Source: Nitrospirota bacterium
Lineage (GTDB): Bacteria; Nitrospirota; Nitrospiria; Nitrospirales; Nitrospiraceae
NCBI GenBank assembly: GCA_023248295.1
Contig: JAHFEU010000007.1
Span: forward strand, 1 to 35,214
Reading direction: 5' to 3'
DNA: 35,214 nucleotides
Under the pieces are notes generated by a model that searched no databases, was not told where the DNA came from, and was given only the letters and a program-made list of their open reading frames with translations. Position 1 is the first letter of the stretch, and each line of letters starts with the position of its first letter. Below, one piece after another: positions 17,313 to 25,431 of this stretch. The position numbers were made by a program, and so were the translations under genes.

Positions 17313-19643
17313 ATGGCGAAATCGTTGATCATTGTGGAGTCACCGACCAAAGCCAGGACGATCACCAGGTATTTGGGGCGCGGCTATACGGTCATGGCCT
17401 CCGTCGGCCACGTGAAGGATCTCCCCACCAGCAAGCTGGGCGTGGACCTCGACCATGACTTCAAGCCGCAGTACGTGATCATCAAGGGCAAAGCCAAAAT
17501 CCTCGACGAGATCAAGCAAAAGGCGAAGGAGGCCGAGGCGGTCTTCCTTGCTCCTGACCCTGACCGCGAGGGCGAAGCGATTGCATGGCATATCGCAGAA
17601 GAGATCGACGGTAAGTCGAGAGGGAACAATCGAAAAGTGTTCCGCGTTCTCTTCAATGAAATCACCGAGTCGGCCATCAAGCGCGCTCTGCAGTCTCCGG
17701 GGAAGATCGATATGAAGCTGGTCAATGCCCAGCAGGCCCGCCGCGTGCTGGACCGTATCGTCGGGTACCAGGGCAGCCAGTTGCTGTGGAAAAAAGTGCG
17801 ACGGGGCCTCAGTATGGGCCGGGTCCAATCAGTGGCCGTGAAACTGATCTGCGATCGGGAGCGTGAGCGCGAGGCGTTCCGCCCGGAGGAGTACTGGTCC
17901 ATCACGGCCACGCTGGCTGGCGCCAACCCGCCGCCGTTCGAGGCGAGACTCAAGAGCATCAACGGCCGGGATGCAGACATCGCGACCGCTCAAGCGGCCG
18001 AGCGCATCGTGGCCGCCGTGCGGGGGAAGGACTTCGTCGTCCAGTCCATCGAGCGCCAGGAGAAGCGGCGCAACCCGGTGGCTCCCTTTATCACGAGTCG
18101 GCTTCAGCAGGAGGCGGCGCGCAAGCTTCGCTTCACCCCGAAGAAGACCATGACGCTGGCCCAACAACTCTATGAAGGAACGGAGATCGGCCAGGAAGGT
18201 CCCGTCGGGCTGATCACGTACATGCGTACGGACTCCACGCGGGTCTCGAACGAGGCCGCCGAGGAGGCGCGACGACTCATCCGTGAACGGTTCGGGGACC
18301 AGTACCTGCCGGCTACCCCCAATGTGTACAAGACCCAGAAGGCTGCCCAGGAGGCCCACGAGGCCATCCGGCCGACGTCGGCGGGCCGCGACCCGGAATC
18401 GATCAAACAATTCTTAGAGAAAGACCACTACCAGCTTTACAAGCTGATCTGGAACCGCTTCATCGCCTCCCAGATGACCCCGGCGGTCCTGGAAGTGACC
18501 CGCGTCGATTCCGTGCCTCAGGGCACAAGGGATGCGTACGTGTTCCGGGCCAACGGGACCGTGATGAAATTCCCCGGTCACACGGTGGTATATCTCGAGG
18601 GAGAGGATGCGGACGGCGCGGCTCGGGGCCGCAAGACCGAGCAGGAAATTGAGGACGAAGCCGAACGACAGCTGCCCGTCTTGGCCGAGGGAGAACGCTT
18701 GCGGCTGGTTGCCCAGGATGGACAAACGGCGCCAGGTCTCATGCTGAAGCAGCACTTCACCCAGCCCCGGCCGCGGTACAACGAGGCACTGCTGATCCGC
18801 GAGCTGGAGGAAAATGGGATCGGCCGGCCCTCGACCTACGCCAGCATCATCTCCACGATCCAGGAGCGCAAATACGTCGAAAAAACGGAGGGTCGGTTCG
18901 CGCCGACAGAGACCGGCTTGACCGTCAACGACTTCCTCGTCAAGGGATTTCCGGACATCCTCAATGTGGACTTCACCTCCTTGATGGAAAAAGAGCTGGA
19001 CGAAGTGGAAGAAGGCAAGAAACCGTGGGTGGCCGCGGTGCGGGATTTCTACGTGCCGTTCACGAAGGACATGGCCAAGGCGAAAGCCATTCCGGGTCCC
19101 AAAGACATCGTGGAGCCTCCCACGAACATTCCCTGCGAGAAATGCGGGCGCATGATGGAGATCAAATGGGGCCGGAACGGGAAGTTTCTGGCCTGTCCGG
19201 GTTACAAGGATGATCCGCCCTGCAAGAACACCAAGAACTTCGAGAAGCTCGCTGACGGGACCATCAAGATTGTCGCGAAGCAGGAGCAGACCACAAACGA
19301 GAAGTGCGAGAAGTGCGGGTCGCCCATGGTGATCAAAGCCGGCCGGTTCGGCAAGTTCCTGGCCTGCTCGGCGTACCCCACCTGCAAGACCACGAAGCCC
19401 ATCCCGCTCGGCGTCAAATGTCCCCAGGACGGCGGCGACCTGACCCAGAAACGGACCAAGAAGGGGCGCACGTTTTACGCCTGCGCGAATTACCCGAAAT
19501 GCGAGTTCGCTCTCTGGGACCGGCCGGTCGACAAGCCCTGTCCAAGTTGCAAGGCGCCGTTCCTCGTCGAAAAGGTCAGCAAACAGGCCGGCACGACCAT
19601 TCAGTGCCGGAACGAAGATTGCGGGTACAAAGAAGCGGGCTGA
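17313..19643 (+). CDS. topA: DNA topoisomerase I
   Basis: A 776-residue type IA topoisomerase that relaxes negative supercoils. The Toprim domain at the N-terminus has LIIVESPTKARTI and the acidic DPDREGEAIAWH motif near residue 81. The central domain carries the catalytic Tyr303 in GLITYMRTDSTRVS. GIGRPSTYASIISTIQ lies near 505. From about residue 605 there are four C-terminal zinc-ribbon repeats, each opening with a CxxC or CPQ-type pair (CEKCGRMM, CEKCGSPM, CPQDGG, CPSCKAP). The third ribbon has lost one cysteine of its first pair. ATG 17313 follows an AGGAG sequence. Confidence 0.97.
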   Translation: MAKSLIIVESPTKARTITRYLGRGYTVMASVGHVKDLPTSKLGVDLDHDFKPQYVIIKGKAKILDEIKQKAKEAEAVFLAPDPDREGEAIAWHIAEEIDGKSRGNNRKVFRVLFNEITESAIKRALQSPGKIDMKLVNAQQARRVLDRIVGYQGSQLLWKKVRRGLSMGRVQSVAVKLICDREREREAFRPEEYWSITATLAGANPPPFEARLKSINGRDADIATAQAAERIVAAVRGKDFVVQSIERQEKRRNPVAPFITSRLQQEAARKLRFTPKKTMTLAQQLYEGTEIGQEGPVGLITYMRTDSTRVSNEAAEEARRLIRERFGDQYLPATPNVYKTQKAAQEAHEAIRPTSAGRDPESIKQFLEKDHYQLYKLIWNRFIASQMTPAVLEVTRVDSVPQGTRDAYVFRANGTVMKFPGHTVVYLEGEDADGAARGRKTEQEIEDEAERQLPVLAEGERLRLVAQDGQTAPGLMLKQHFTQPRPRYNEALLIRELEENGIGRPSTYASIISTIQERKYVEKTEGRFAPTETGLTVNDFLVKGFPDILNVDFTSLMEKELDEVEEGKKPWVAAVRDFYVPFTKDMAKAKAIPGPKDIVEPPTNIPCEKCGRMMEIKWGRNGKFLACPGYKDDPPCKNTKNFEKLADGTIKIVAKQEQTTNEKCEKCGSPMVIKAGRFGKFLACSAYPTCKTTKPIPLGVKCPQDGGDLTQKRTKKGRTFYACANYPKCEFALWDRPVDKPCPSCKAPFLVEKVSKQAGTTIQCRNEDCGYKEAG

Positions 19644-19794
19644 CCGTTCCTCCTCCAGTTGGTGCTTTTCGCCCTTCGCAGACTGCATTCGGCCGTTTCG
19701 GTGGCGGCCGCTCTAGCTCAGGGCAAATCCGATGACGACCGGCATGACCGCGCCGTTTCCAGAACCGTGCACCTGTCTGTGCAGAGCGCAGTAA

Positions 19795-19857
19795 GGTAGG
19801 CGGGGGCCAGGAGGAACGGAGGCACCCCGCCCGCCGGGCAGGCGGCACAAGCCTACC
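19795..19857. repeat. GC-rich nested palindrome between convergent topA and HD-GYP genes
   Basis: Outer arms GGTAGGC (19795-19801) and GCCTACC (19851-19857) enclose a second 7-bp inverted repeat, GGCGGGG (19799-19805) with CCCCGCC (19825-19831), and a short GCCCG/CGGGC palindrome near 19829-19839. The arms overlap at 19799-19801, so the two pairings are partly alternative. The block shares the strings GGGCAGGCGG and ACAAGCCT with the (reverse-complemented) hairpin region near 241-290. It may be a dispersed palindromic repeat, a bidirectional terminator, or both. The rest of the 223-base gap holds only a weak CGGCCG hairpin at 19690-19710. Confidence 0.45.
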
Positions 19858-19866
19858 CTGAGAACC

Positions 19867-20529
19867 TTAGTCTCCATCCGCTGCGCTGCCTGTACCGTGC
19901 GACGCGCGAAACGCAGGTACGAGGCGAACAAACATCTCCACCAAGTCTGGGTCGAGTTGTGAACCGGCGGCGACCTGAAGAAGGCGAAGGGCTGTCTCGG
20001 GGCTCTGAGGCTGCCCATGGAAATGACTTGAGGTCAGCGCATCGAACGTGTCCGCCACCGCCAGTATGCGCGATCCCAGAGGAATGAACGAGCCTCTCAC
20101 ACCGTACGGATAGCCGGTGCCGTCCCACCGCTCGTGGTGGAGCGCGATCAGAACGGCCGGGATGCGCAGAAACGGGATCGGTTCGAGGAGTTCGGCCCCC
20201 GCACGAGGATGGCACTGGACTAGGGTATACTCCTCCGCGGTCAGCGGCTCTTGCTTTCGCAGGAGCTCCGTGGATAGCGTCAGTCTCCCGATATCGTGGA
20301 GCAGAGCCGCGAGGTAGAGATCAAGCACGTCGGCTCCGGAGAGTCCCACGGTGGTACCAAGCGCCACGGCGTAAGAGGCTGTCCGACGTCCGTGCGCACA
20401 AAGTTCAAGGTCGTTGGCTGCCATGACTCCCAGCAGCAGCTCGATCTGGGACTGTTGATAGGTCTCTGGTGCTGCCTGCAGCACCTCAAGCGCTACGGGG
20501 CTCTCGCCGGTCACCGATATCATGGGCAT
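19867..20529 (-). CDS. stand-alone HD-GYP domain phosphohydrolase
   Basis: A 220-residue HD-GYP protein, likely a cyclic-di-GMP phosphodiesterase. The metal-binding and signature residues are present: His46, His78-Asp79 (LLHDIG), His107, His131-His132 and the GYP loop WDGTGYP at 135-141. Asp160 lies in ILAVADTFDALT. No receiver, GAF or membrane domain is attached, so the sensor must be another protein or the short N-terminus. ATG 20529 follows AAGGAGG on the minus strand; a second ATG lies two codons in. The gene lies just downstream of the terminator that closes the flavin/porin operon and is probably transcribed separately. Confidence 0.9.
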   Translation of the reverse strand: MPMISVTGESPVALEVLQAAPETYQQSQIELLLGVMAANDLELCAHGRRTASYAVALGTTVGLSGADVLDLYLAALLHDIGRLTLSTELLRKQEPLTAEEYTLVQCHPRAGAELLEPIPFLRIPAVLIALHHERWDGTGYPYGVRGSFIPLGSRILAVADTFDALTSSHFHGQPQSPETALRLLQVAAGSQLDPDLVEMFVRLVPAFRASHGTGSAADGD

Positions 20530-20559
20530 CTGTCCTCCTTTCGCAGAGCGCCTCTCATG

Positions 20560-20593
20560 AAAAAGCCCAGTACCGTTTTCGCGGCCTTGGGCT
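20560..20593 (-). terminator. intrinsic terminator after the porin/flavin operon
   Basis: Read on the minus strand, AGCCCA and TGGGCT form a 6-bp stem (20593-20588 with 20569-20564) around an 18-base interior that can pair a little further, and the right arm runs into TTTTT. It lies about 55 bases after the stop of the four-helix membrane protein gene (20647) and ahead of the HD-GYP start at 20529. Confidence 0.6.
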
Positions 20594-20646
20594 CTGGACT
20601 GAAATTCGCTGGCCTTTTTGGAAACGTTTTTGGGATTAGGAAGCCA

Positions 20647-21159
20647 TTACTCCTTGTTCTCCTGGGCCATCAGCGGCTGTTTCAGGATCCACATTTCGTA
20701 GATTGGAATAACCATCATCACAAGAAAGCTGACGGTCATCAAGAGATCGCCCGTCAGCATCGTGAGGACAAATTCGGGCGAGACGTACCTGATCAGCCAA
20801 GGAGAGATGAGATCCAGGATGACTCCTCCGAACGCCGTATAGGTCATGAGTAATTTCAGGCTGGTGCTGGCCATAGTCAGATAGAGCACGTGGGTCAGGA
20901 TCATGAACACCACCGGCATCGTGAACAAGTGGAAATGGGTAATTTCTGCCAGCTCTCGGAATGACATGGGTTCGCCGAAGGTCGCATCAGACCCACGGTA
21001 GTGATCGGCGATACCCTGCGGCGAGAGGCTAGTCATGCTATGCGCCCAGAAGAAGCTGAAGGCAAACCCAACGAGCATGAGCATGAGGAAGAGCGTGTAC
21101 ACGAGCCGAATGTGGCGATCGGCATCCCGCAGGCGAAACCGGGTGTTAAAATTGCGCAT
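20647..21159 (-). CDS. four-helix membrane protein with conserved-looking histidines
   Basis: I do not recognise a named family. The 170-residue protein has four hydrophobic segments: about residues 17-39, 77-97, 102-123 and 130-156. A 35-residue loop lies after helix 1 (SLSPQGIADHYRGSD and on). Histidines sit at 40, 53, 75, 77 and 90. His77 and His90 are both in helix 2, 13 residues apart, the spacing used by bis-heme b-type membrane cytochromes to hold two hemes on one helix pair. Whether it binds heme is unproven. It is the last gene of an operon with an FMN-binding protein and a porin, which suggests a membrane electron donor for the flavoprotein. ATG 21159 has GGATGGG upstream. Confidence 0.75.
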   Translation of the reverse strand: MRNFNTRFRLRDADRHIRLVYTLFLMLMLVGFAFSFFWAHSMTSLSPQGIADHYRGSDATFGEPMSFRELAEITHFHLFTMPVVFMILTHVLYLTMASTSLKLLMTYTAFGGVILDLISPWLIRYVSPEFVLTMLTGDLLMTVSFLVMMVIPIYEMWILKQPLMAQENKE

Positions 21160-21176
21160 TCGGTCCCATCCGGCGC

Positions 21177-21866
21177 TCAGTCACCAAACAGGGATTCCAA
21201 GAATCCCTTCTCCGCTCGCCTCGCCGCCATCGTGTCGCTTCCTCGCCCCAGCGGTTTCAGATAGAACTCGTCAATCAGGACTAAGACGCGTTTCACTCCG
21301 GCGCTTATGGAACGCACCGACATGGTCGCGCCGCTGATATTGACGATGTCCTTGTTGATGCGGATCGGGTCCAGCACCGTTTTGCCCTCATATTGCGAGT
21401 TGAACCGCTTTCGCCCGACTTCGCTCCCTCGAGCTTCGCGGAAGACCAGCAGTTCCACGTCGGTGCAGTAGCCTCTCGGATCCGCACCAACCATGTAGGT
21501 CATGTGCTTGTGCTTGCCGATCGTGTTGTGGACCATCGCGTAGCCATCCACTGTCGCGCCGGTCTCGCCAATGTAGATCTCGAACTCTTCTTCTGGAAAC
21601 TTCCACCCGATCCGCGATTCAACCAAGGCCTTCTGATCCGGGCTCAGGCGCAGCACTTCTTTTCTGATCCGCTGCGACTTGGGCAGCATGATCTTGACCG
21701 CTTCTTCTTCCGACATGAAGACCTCGGCGTGGGTCATCTCTTGTTCGGTGAGATAGCGCTTCAGCTCGCTGTCCCAGATTCGCTCCGCTTTGGCCTCTGA
21801 CAGCGCGCTGAGCAAGAAGATCAGCGGGAGCGCGACAGCGACAGGCAATCTCAGGTACCTGGACAT
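21177..21866 (-). CDS. exported FMN-binding domain protein, likely covalently flavinylated
   Basis: A 229-residue protein with an N-terminal signal peptide (VAVALPLIFLLSALSEAKA). The C-terminal half is an FMN_bind domain with GKTVLDPIRINKDIVNISGATMSVRSISAGVKR. SGATMS (178-183) fits the [ST]GA[TS]x[ST] sequence at which ApbE attaches FMN through phosphoester to Thr, as in NqrC and RnfG; the predicted site is Thr181. The ApbE gene is divergently transcribed about 2.5 kb away, in the same regulatory unit. The start has GAAGGA 7 bases upstream and overlaps the preceding lipoprotein gene by 16 bases. The likely role is electron transfer in the periplasm. Confidence 0.88.
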   Translation of the reverse strand: MSRYLRLPVAVALPLIFLLSALSEAKAERIWDSELKRYLTEQEMTHAEVFMSEEEAVKIMLPKSQRIRKEVLRLSPDQKALVESRIGWKFPEEEFEIYIGETGATVDGYAMVHNTIGKHKHMTYMVGADPRGYCTDVELLVFREARGSEVGRKRFNSQYEGKTVLDPIRINKDIVNISGATMSVRSISAGVKRVLVLIDEFYLKPLGRGSDTMAARRAEKGFLESLFGD

Positions 21867-22330
21867 CCGTGTTCCTTCAGCTTGACATTGAGTCTACTCT
21901 GCACGTCGGCGATGACTTCCTTGGAAGGGTCAGTTGGTGCCCAACCGAACATGCGTGAGCCACCGCGAAAGGCGTACCGCTCACGTTCCTCGGCGAAGCT
22001 GACCCGGGTGACATCGCTCATCCGCTCGAGAGTCAGGACGATGCGGGACCGGTCTCTACTATCCCCGATCTCGCGTCGCATGGCACCGAACGTCCGGCCT
22101 GGAGCCGGAATTTCGAGCCAGTTCGTCTGAATAAAACCCTTGCCCTTGTCCTGCACCTTCACTGAACGGCTTTTAACGGCATCCAGAGCGGAATCCCAGA
22201 CTTGGTCGTATGAACAGACCACGTAGCGCTCCCGGAGGCTGGCGAACGATGTGCATCCTGCAAACGCGCTGACAACCAGCAGTAGGCCGATCGTACGAGC
22301 CAAAGGCATCGGGATCATCGTCCTGCGCAT
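21851..22330 (-). CDS. putative lipoprotein of unknown function
   Basis: A 159-residue protein with an N-terminal basic segment, hydrophobic core (TIGLLLVVSAFA) and a cysteine at 26 in SAFAGC, a near-lipobox (Phe at -3 is atypical). The mature part has YDQVWDSALDAVKSRSVKVQDKGKGFIQTNW, a pattern reminiscent of BamC-like and related small lipoprotein folds, but I cannot assign a family. ATG 22330 is chosen because GGAGGG is 7 bases upstream and it begins the signal peptide; a longer start at 22390 would fall inside the porin gene. The gene is 16 bases after the porin stop and overlaps the FMN-binding gene. Confidence 0.78.
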   Translation of the reverse strand: MRRTMIPMPLARTIGLLLVVSAFAGCTSFASLRERYVVCSYDQVWDSALDAVKSRSVKVQDKGKGFIQTNWLEIPAPGRTFGAMRREIGDSRDRSRIVLTLERMSDVTRVSFAEERERYAFRGGSRMFGWAPTDPSKEVIADVQSRLNVKLKEHGCPGT

Positions 22331-22346
22331 ATGGGTCCCTCCACCC

Positions 22347-23834
22347 TCAGAAGTATGTTGCCAACATGGCGAGGAACCCGTTCCCATCAATCCGAGTGGT
22401 GATGCTGTTACCCGGATTGTTCACGAAGGACTGAATGCTGGTGTCTTTCTGCGTATTGAACATATAGCTGAGCTTTAAGACGGTGTCCTCGATGGGTCGG
22501 AAGTTCAGGCCCAAAGTCAGCCGTTGAAGGTCCCGCTGATTGCTGAGAGCGCCGGTCGCGGTCATCGTTTTGTTGCCTGTGTCGGTGTCCACGGTTTCCC
22601 AGCGGACGACCGCCGTGAAGGTCGACGCGTCCGAGAAATGACTCGGGGCCAGCTTCTTCAGAAACTCCGGCATGAAGTGGTAGTTGGCCTGGATGTAATA
22701 GCCAAACATCCCGTCCGGGCCTATCGTCGCGGGGGTGGTTCCCTGATTGCCTGTGATTCGTGACCAGGCCGCTTCGCCGATGAGTTCCAATGGTCCTCGT
22801 TGGAGGGTCCAGTCTATGGCATAGATGCCCACGTTGTTGTTTTGATTGTTGACCCCGGCTGCATCCTTATTGCTGTATTGGCTGTAGTAGGTGGAGCCTG
22901 CGATCTCGACGCCTAACCGCGGGCTGAACGCGACCCGGGCGACCACGCCCTTGTTGTCGTTGTTGTCCCGCGACACGCTGCCTCGGCAATTCCGCAGGCC
23001 GCTGGTGTCGGTGATTGATCCGCCCTGAGCGTTGCAGCCCATTCCGTTGACGGCGTACAATTCATAGTCCACTTTGGAGAGAGCGGTGGGATAGAGGGTG
23101 CCGTAAATGCCCGCCCCCGACTCAAACCAGGTGCTGGGAATGACCAGCCGATCAACCATCGGTCTGTCCGGCAGGTCGTTCAGCGGGGAGTCATGCAGGA
23201 GGTTGAACTTTCCGACCGGCATCAGAAGAATGCCGGCGCGCAGGTTGATGGTCTCTGTCAGCAGATAGTCGATCTGGGCGAACTCAAGCTGCATCGAGCC
23301 AGAGGCAGTGTTACCGGTGCCGGTAATGGTGCTGCCCGGAGAATTTGTTCCTCCACGCTCGAACTCAATTTCCGTCGCGAACTTCACGCGATCGGTGATG
23401 TCAGCGTAGATAAAAGGCACCATGCGCTCCTGGTTGAAGCTGTTGCGGCTGGGATTATCCAGGGTCGGTCCCGTCAGCGAGCCATACTTGATGTCTGCGT
23501 AGCCACCGATGGTTGACTTGGGTACGGCTAAGAATGGCTTGGCATAGATCAATCGTCCGGATCCGGTTGATCCGAACGACAACGGCACCTTTTCCTCGCC
23601 AGGCCGCTCCACCTTAATCTCGGTGATGGGCCCCGTTCCGCCCGATGGCGGGACTGCGGTCGGAACTCCTGGCTCGCGCTCGCGTTCCCGCTCCCGCTTT
23701 TCGTGTTCCTGAAACTGTTGCAACTTCTCTTCCAATTGCTTCACCCGTTCCTCGAGGTTCTTCTCTTCTGCCAGCGCCGGCATGGCATCGACCGCGCAGA
23801 GTGCCAGAGCCCCGAGGAGTGCCCACATCCTCAT
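22347..23834 (-). CDS. outer-membrane beta-barrel porin with N-terminal coiled coil
   Basis: A 495-residue protein with a signal peptide ending near MPALAEE, then a coiled-coil/charged segment (NLEERVKQLEEKLQQFQEHEKR followed by an Arg-Glu run). A linker rich in Pro and Gly leads to a barrel of about 400 residues with alternating strands. It ends in the aromatic FLAMLATYF, the C-terminal phenylalanine typical of outer-membrane barrels. The coiled coil may form a trimeric stalk, as in peptidoglycan-bound porins. Substrate is unknown. It has GGAGGA 7 bases ahead of ATG 23834 and is co-oriented with the flavin genes downstream. It is not a TonB-dependent receptor: there is no plug domain and it is too short. 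Confidence 0.88.
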   Translation of the reverse strand: MRMWALLGALALCAVDAMPALAEEKNLEERVKQLEEKLQQFQEHEKREREREREPGVPTAVPPSGGTGPITEIKVERPGEEKVPLSFGSTGSGRLIYAKPFLAVPKSTIGGYADIKYGSLTGPTLDNPSRNSFNQERMVPFIYADITDRVKFATEIEFERGGTNSPGSTITGTGNTASGSMQLEFAQIDYLLTETINLRAGILLMPVGKFNLLHDSPLNDLPDRPMVDRLVIPSTWFESGAGIYGTLYPTALSKVDYELYAVNGMGCNAQGGSITDTSGLRNCRGSVSRDNNDNKGVVARVAFSPRLGVEIAGSTYYSQYSNKDAAGVNNQNNNVGIYAIDWTLQRGPLELIGEAAWSRITGNQGTTPATIGPDGMFGYYIQANYHFMPEFLKKLAPSHFSDASTFTAVVRWETVDTDTGNKTMTATGALSNQRDLQRLTLGLNFRPIEDTVLKLSYMFNTQKDTSIQSFVNNPGNSITTRIDGNGFLAMLATYF

Positions 23835-23950
23835 GGTGTTTCCTCCTTCCCCGTGTGTCGGGGAATCTCGACTCGGGACTCTGTCGGTCTCTGGTCTTCT
23901 GGGTAAAGATCGTTACATAGTCCGCCGCTGGGTCGCGGCTGTCGCTTCCC

Positions 23951-24151
23951 TCACCGGTGAACGTTCGGAGCCAGTCCCACGTCGCGCCCCCCCATGGAGT
24001 AGGGGATCACGACGATCCGTTTGCACCGTTTGCATTTCAGCTCGACGCCGTCGTTGCGCAACTTGGCGATCAACTGGCCGCACTCACATCGTGCGTCGGT
24101 GCGCTCGGTTGCCACGGGTTTTGTTGAGTTCATGGAGTTGCCGGGTAGCAT
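23951..24151 (-). CDS. Com-like zinc-ribbon protein
   Basis: A 66-residue protein with a CxCGQLIAKL ... GVELKCKRCKRIVVIP pattern: four cysteines arranged as Cys-x-Cys and Cys-x2-Cys about 17 residues apart. This is the zinc-finger layout of the phage Mu Com translational activator and the related small Com-like proteins on bacterial chromosomes. It is the first gene after the Fur-box promoter on the minus strand and 116 bases ahead of the porin, so it may be a regulator or accessory factor of that operon. The start is uncertain: ATG 24151 has only an AAGAG upstream, and ATG 24133 is in frame. Confidence 0.68.
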   Translation of the reverse strand: MLPGNSMNSTKPVATERTDARCECGQLIAKLRNDGVELKCKRCKRIVVIPYSMGGRDVGLAPNVHR

Positions 24152-24170
24152 GGCTCTTGGTCATGTGGTT

Positions 24171-24199
24171 GAAATTGAGAACGATTATTAGTATCCTAA
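24171..24199 (+). promoter_or_regulatory. sigma-70-type promoter for apbE
   Basis: TTGAAA (24171-24176) and TATCCT (24194-24199) are 17 bases apart on the plus strand. The hexamers match consensus at 5 and 4 of 6 positions. The Fur-box-like 15-mer at 24178-24192 occupies the spacer, so a bound repressor would block polymerase. Confidence 0.55.
24178..24192. promoter_or_regulatory. Fur box in the divergent apbE / porin-operon promoter
   Basis: TGAGAACGATTATTA matches the 7-1-7 Fur consensus TGATAAT-G-ATTATCA at 12 of 15 positions. It lies within the plus-strand promoter spacer and abuts the minus-strand -10, so one Fur dimer site could control both directions. Fur itself is encoded about 7.5 kb downstream. 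Confidence 0.65.
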
Positions 24200-24219
24200 T
24201 CAGCAATACCCTGTCAAGC
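24192..24219 (-). promoter_or_regulatory. sigma-70-type promoter for the Com-like/porin/flavin operon
   Basis: On the minus strand a perfect TTGACA (24219-24214) is followed after 16 bases by GATACT (24197-24192; 4 of 6). The start would lie near 24185, inside or next to the Fur box, with a leader of about 34 bases to ATG 24151. Confidence 0.6.
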
Positions 24220-24322
24220 CCCTTTTTTCTGCTGAAAAGATCAGGCGAGGATGCTAGGCTCGGCTGGACGTAACCGATTGGTTTTTGTGATGATACTGGC
24301 GCTTCCTGCGGAGGATCGTTGT

Positions 24323-25393
24323 ATGAGACGGAGTCTCGCCTTTCTTATGCGACGAAGTTTTCAAGACTCCAGCGCCGTCACCGCTCGGGTTGTCTGTGCG
24401 TCGCTTCTTGCCGCCATCTCGACACTCGCGAGTTGCGCGTCCGTCCCCGGGAAGACGGAGCCTGTCCTCTTGAGACGGGCTCAGATGCACATGGGGACGC
24501 TGGTGACGATCACGGCGATAGCCCAGACGCAGGCCGCCGCCCAGGCCGCCATGACGGCTGGGTTTCAGGAGATCCGCCGACTGGAAGAGTTGCTCAGCAC
24601 CTGGATACCGACAAGCGAGCTCTCGCGTGTGAACCAGGCGGCTGGCCGGGAGCCGGTGAAGGTAGGTCACGATACCATGATGCTGTTGAAGCGATCGCTG
24701 GAGGTAGCCGGCCTGACAGCGGGGGGCTTTAACATTGCTATAGGACCAGCCATTGACGCCTGGGGCTTTTACGGCCGCTCGCGGATTCCTGAGGCATCAG
24801 AATTGGTGGCCCTCCGCCCGTTGGTTGAACTCAAGCAAGTCCGCCTTGATCCAATCGCCGGGACAGTCTATCTGGCGAGACCCGGTATGCGGATTGATGT
24901 GGGCGGGATCGGGAAAGGTTTTGCGGCGGACCTGGCCGTGGAGGTGATGAAAAGCGCGGGTGCTCTCGGCGGAGTGGTGGCGCTCTCGGGAGATATGAAG
25001 ACGTTTGGCCTCGTGCCAGACGAGACGCGCTTGGTGTTCGGTATCAAGCATCCGCGGAAAGAAGGAGCTGTCTTGGCTCGTGTGGAACTTCAGGACGAAG
25101 CGATCTCCACGGCCGGTGATTATGAGCGCTACTTCGATCGGAACGGCGTGCGGTATCACCACATTTTGGATCCCCGGACGCTCCAGCCTGCCCACGGGTG
25201 CCAGAGCGTCACGGTCGTGGCGGAGGAGGGGGTCATGGCGGATGGGCTGGATACCGGAATTTTTGTAATGGGTCCCCAGCGAGGCATGGAACTAGTTGAA
25301 AAGCTGGCCGGGGTCGAGGCGATTATTGTCGATCAGGCAGGCAACATTCTTGTCTCGTCCGGATTGAAGGACAGAATTCAACTTATACAATAG
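24323..25393 (+). CDS. apbE: FAD:protein FMN transferase (ApbE family), lipoprotein
   Basis: A 356-residue ApbE, which uses FAD and Mg to attach FMN covalently to Thr in exported flavoproteins. The signal peptide ends in a good lipobox LASC, so it is anchored in the envelope. Motifs are MHMGTLVTITA at the start of the mature domain, DVGGIGKGFAADLA, GVVALSGDMKTFG, ISTAGDYERYF with HHILDPRTLQP, and ADGLDTGIFVMG, whose acidic and Thr residues bind Mg and FAD phosphate. ATG 24323 has GGAGG 8 bases upstream and starts the signal peptide. An in-frame ATG at 24251 would add 24 unusual residues. Its probable target is the FMN-binding protein at 21177-21866. Confidence 0.92.
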   Translation: MRRSLAFLMRRSFQDSSAVTARVVCASLLAAISTLASCASVPGKTEPVLLRRAQMHMGTLVTITAIAQTQAAAQAAMTAGFQEIRRLEELLSTWIPTSELSRVNQAAGREPVKVGHDTMMLLKRSLEVAGLTAGGFNIAIGPAIDAWGFYGRSRIPEASELVALRPLVELKQVRLDPIAGTVYLARPGMRIDVGGIGKGFAADLAVEVMKSAGALGGVVALSGDMKTFGLVPDETRLVFGIKHPRKEGAVLARVELQDEAISTAGDYERYFDRNGVRYHHILDPRTLQPAHGCQSVTVVAEEGVMADGLDTGIFVMGPQRGMELVEKLAGVEAIIVDQAGNILVSSGLKDRIQLIQ

Positions 25394-25431
25394 ACAGACT
25401 GAGCAGGTTTGGGCCAGAGTGAGAGCTGCGA

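Noticed and set aside
19705-19725. A tRNA-like D-arm string (CTCTAGCTCAG) after topA
   Set aside because: No matching acceptor stem, anticodon arm or TPsiC arm follows; a chance similarity.
22330-22390. A longer start for the lipoprotein gene
   Set aside because: It overlaps the porin gene, lacks an SD and would put 20 residues before the signal peptide.
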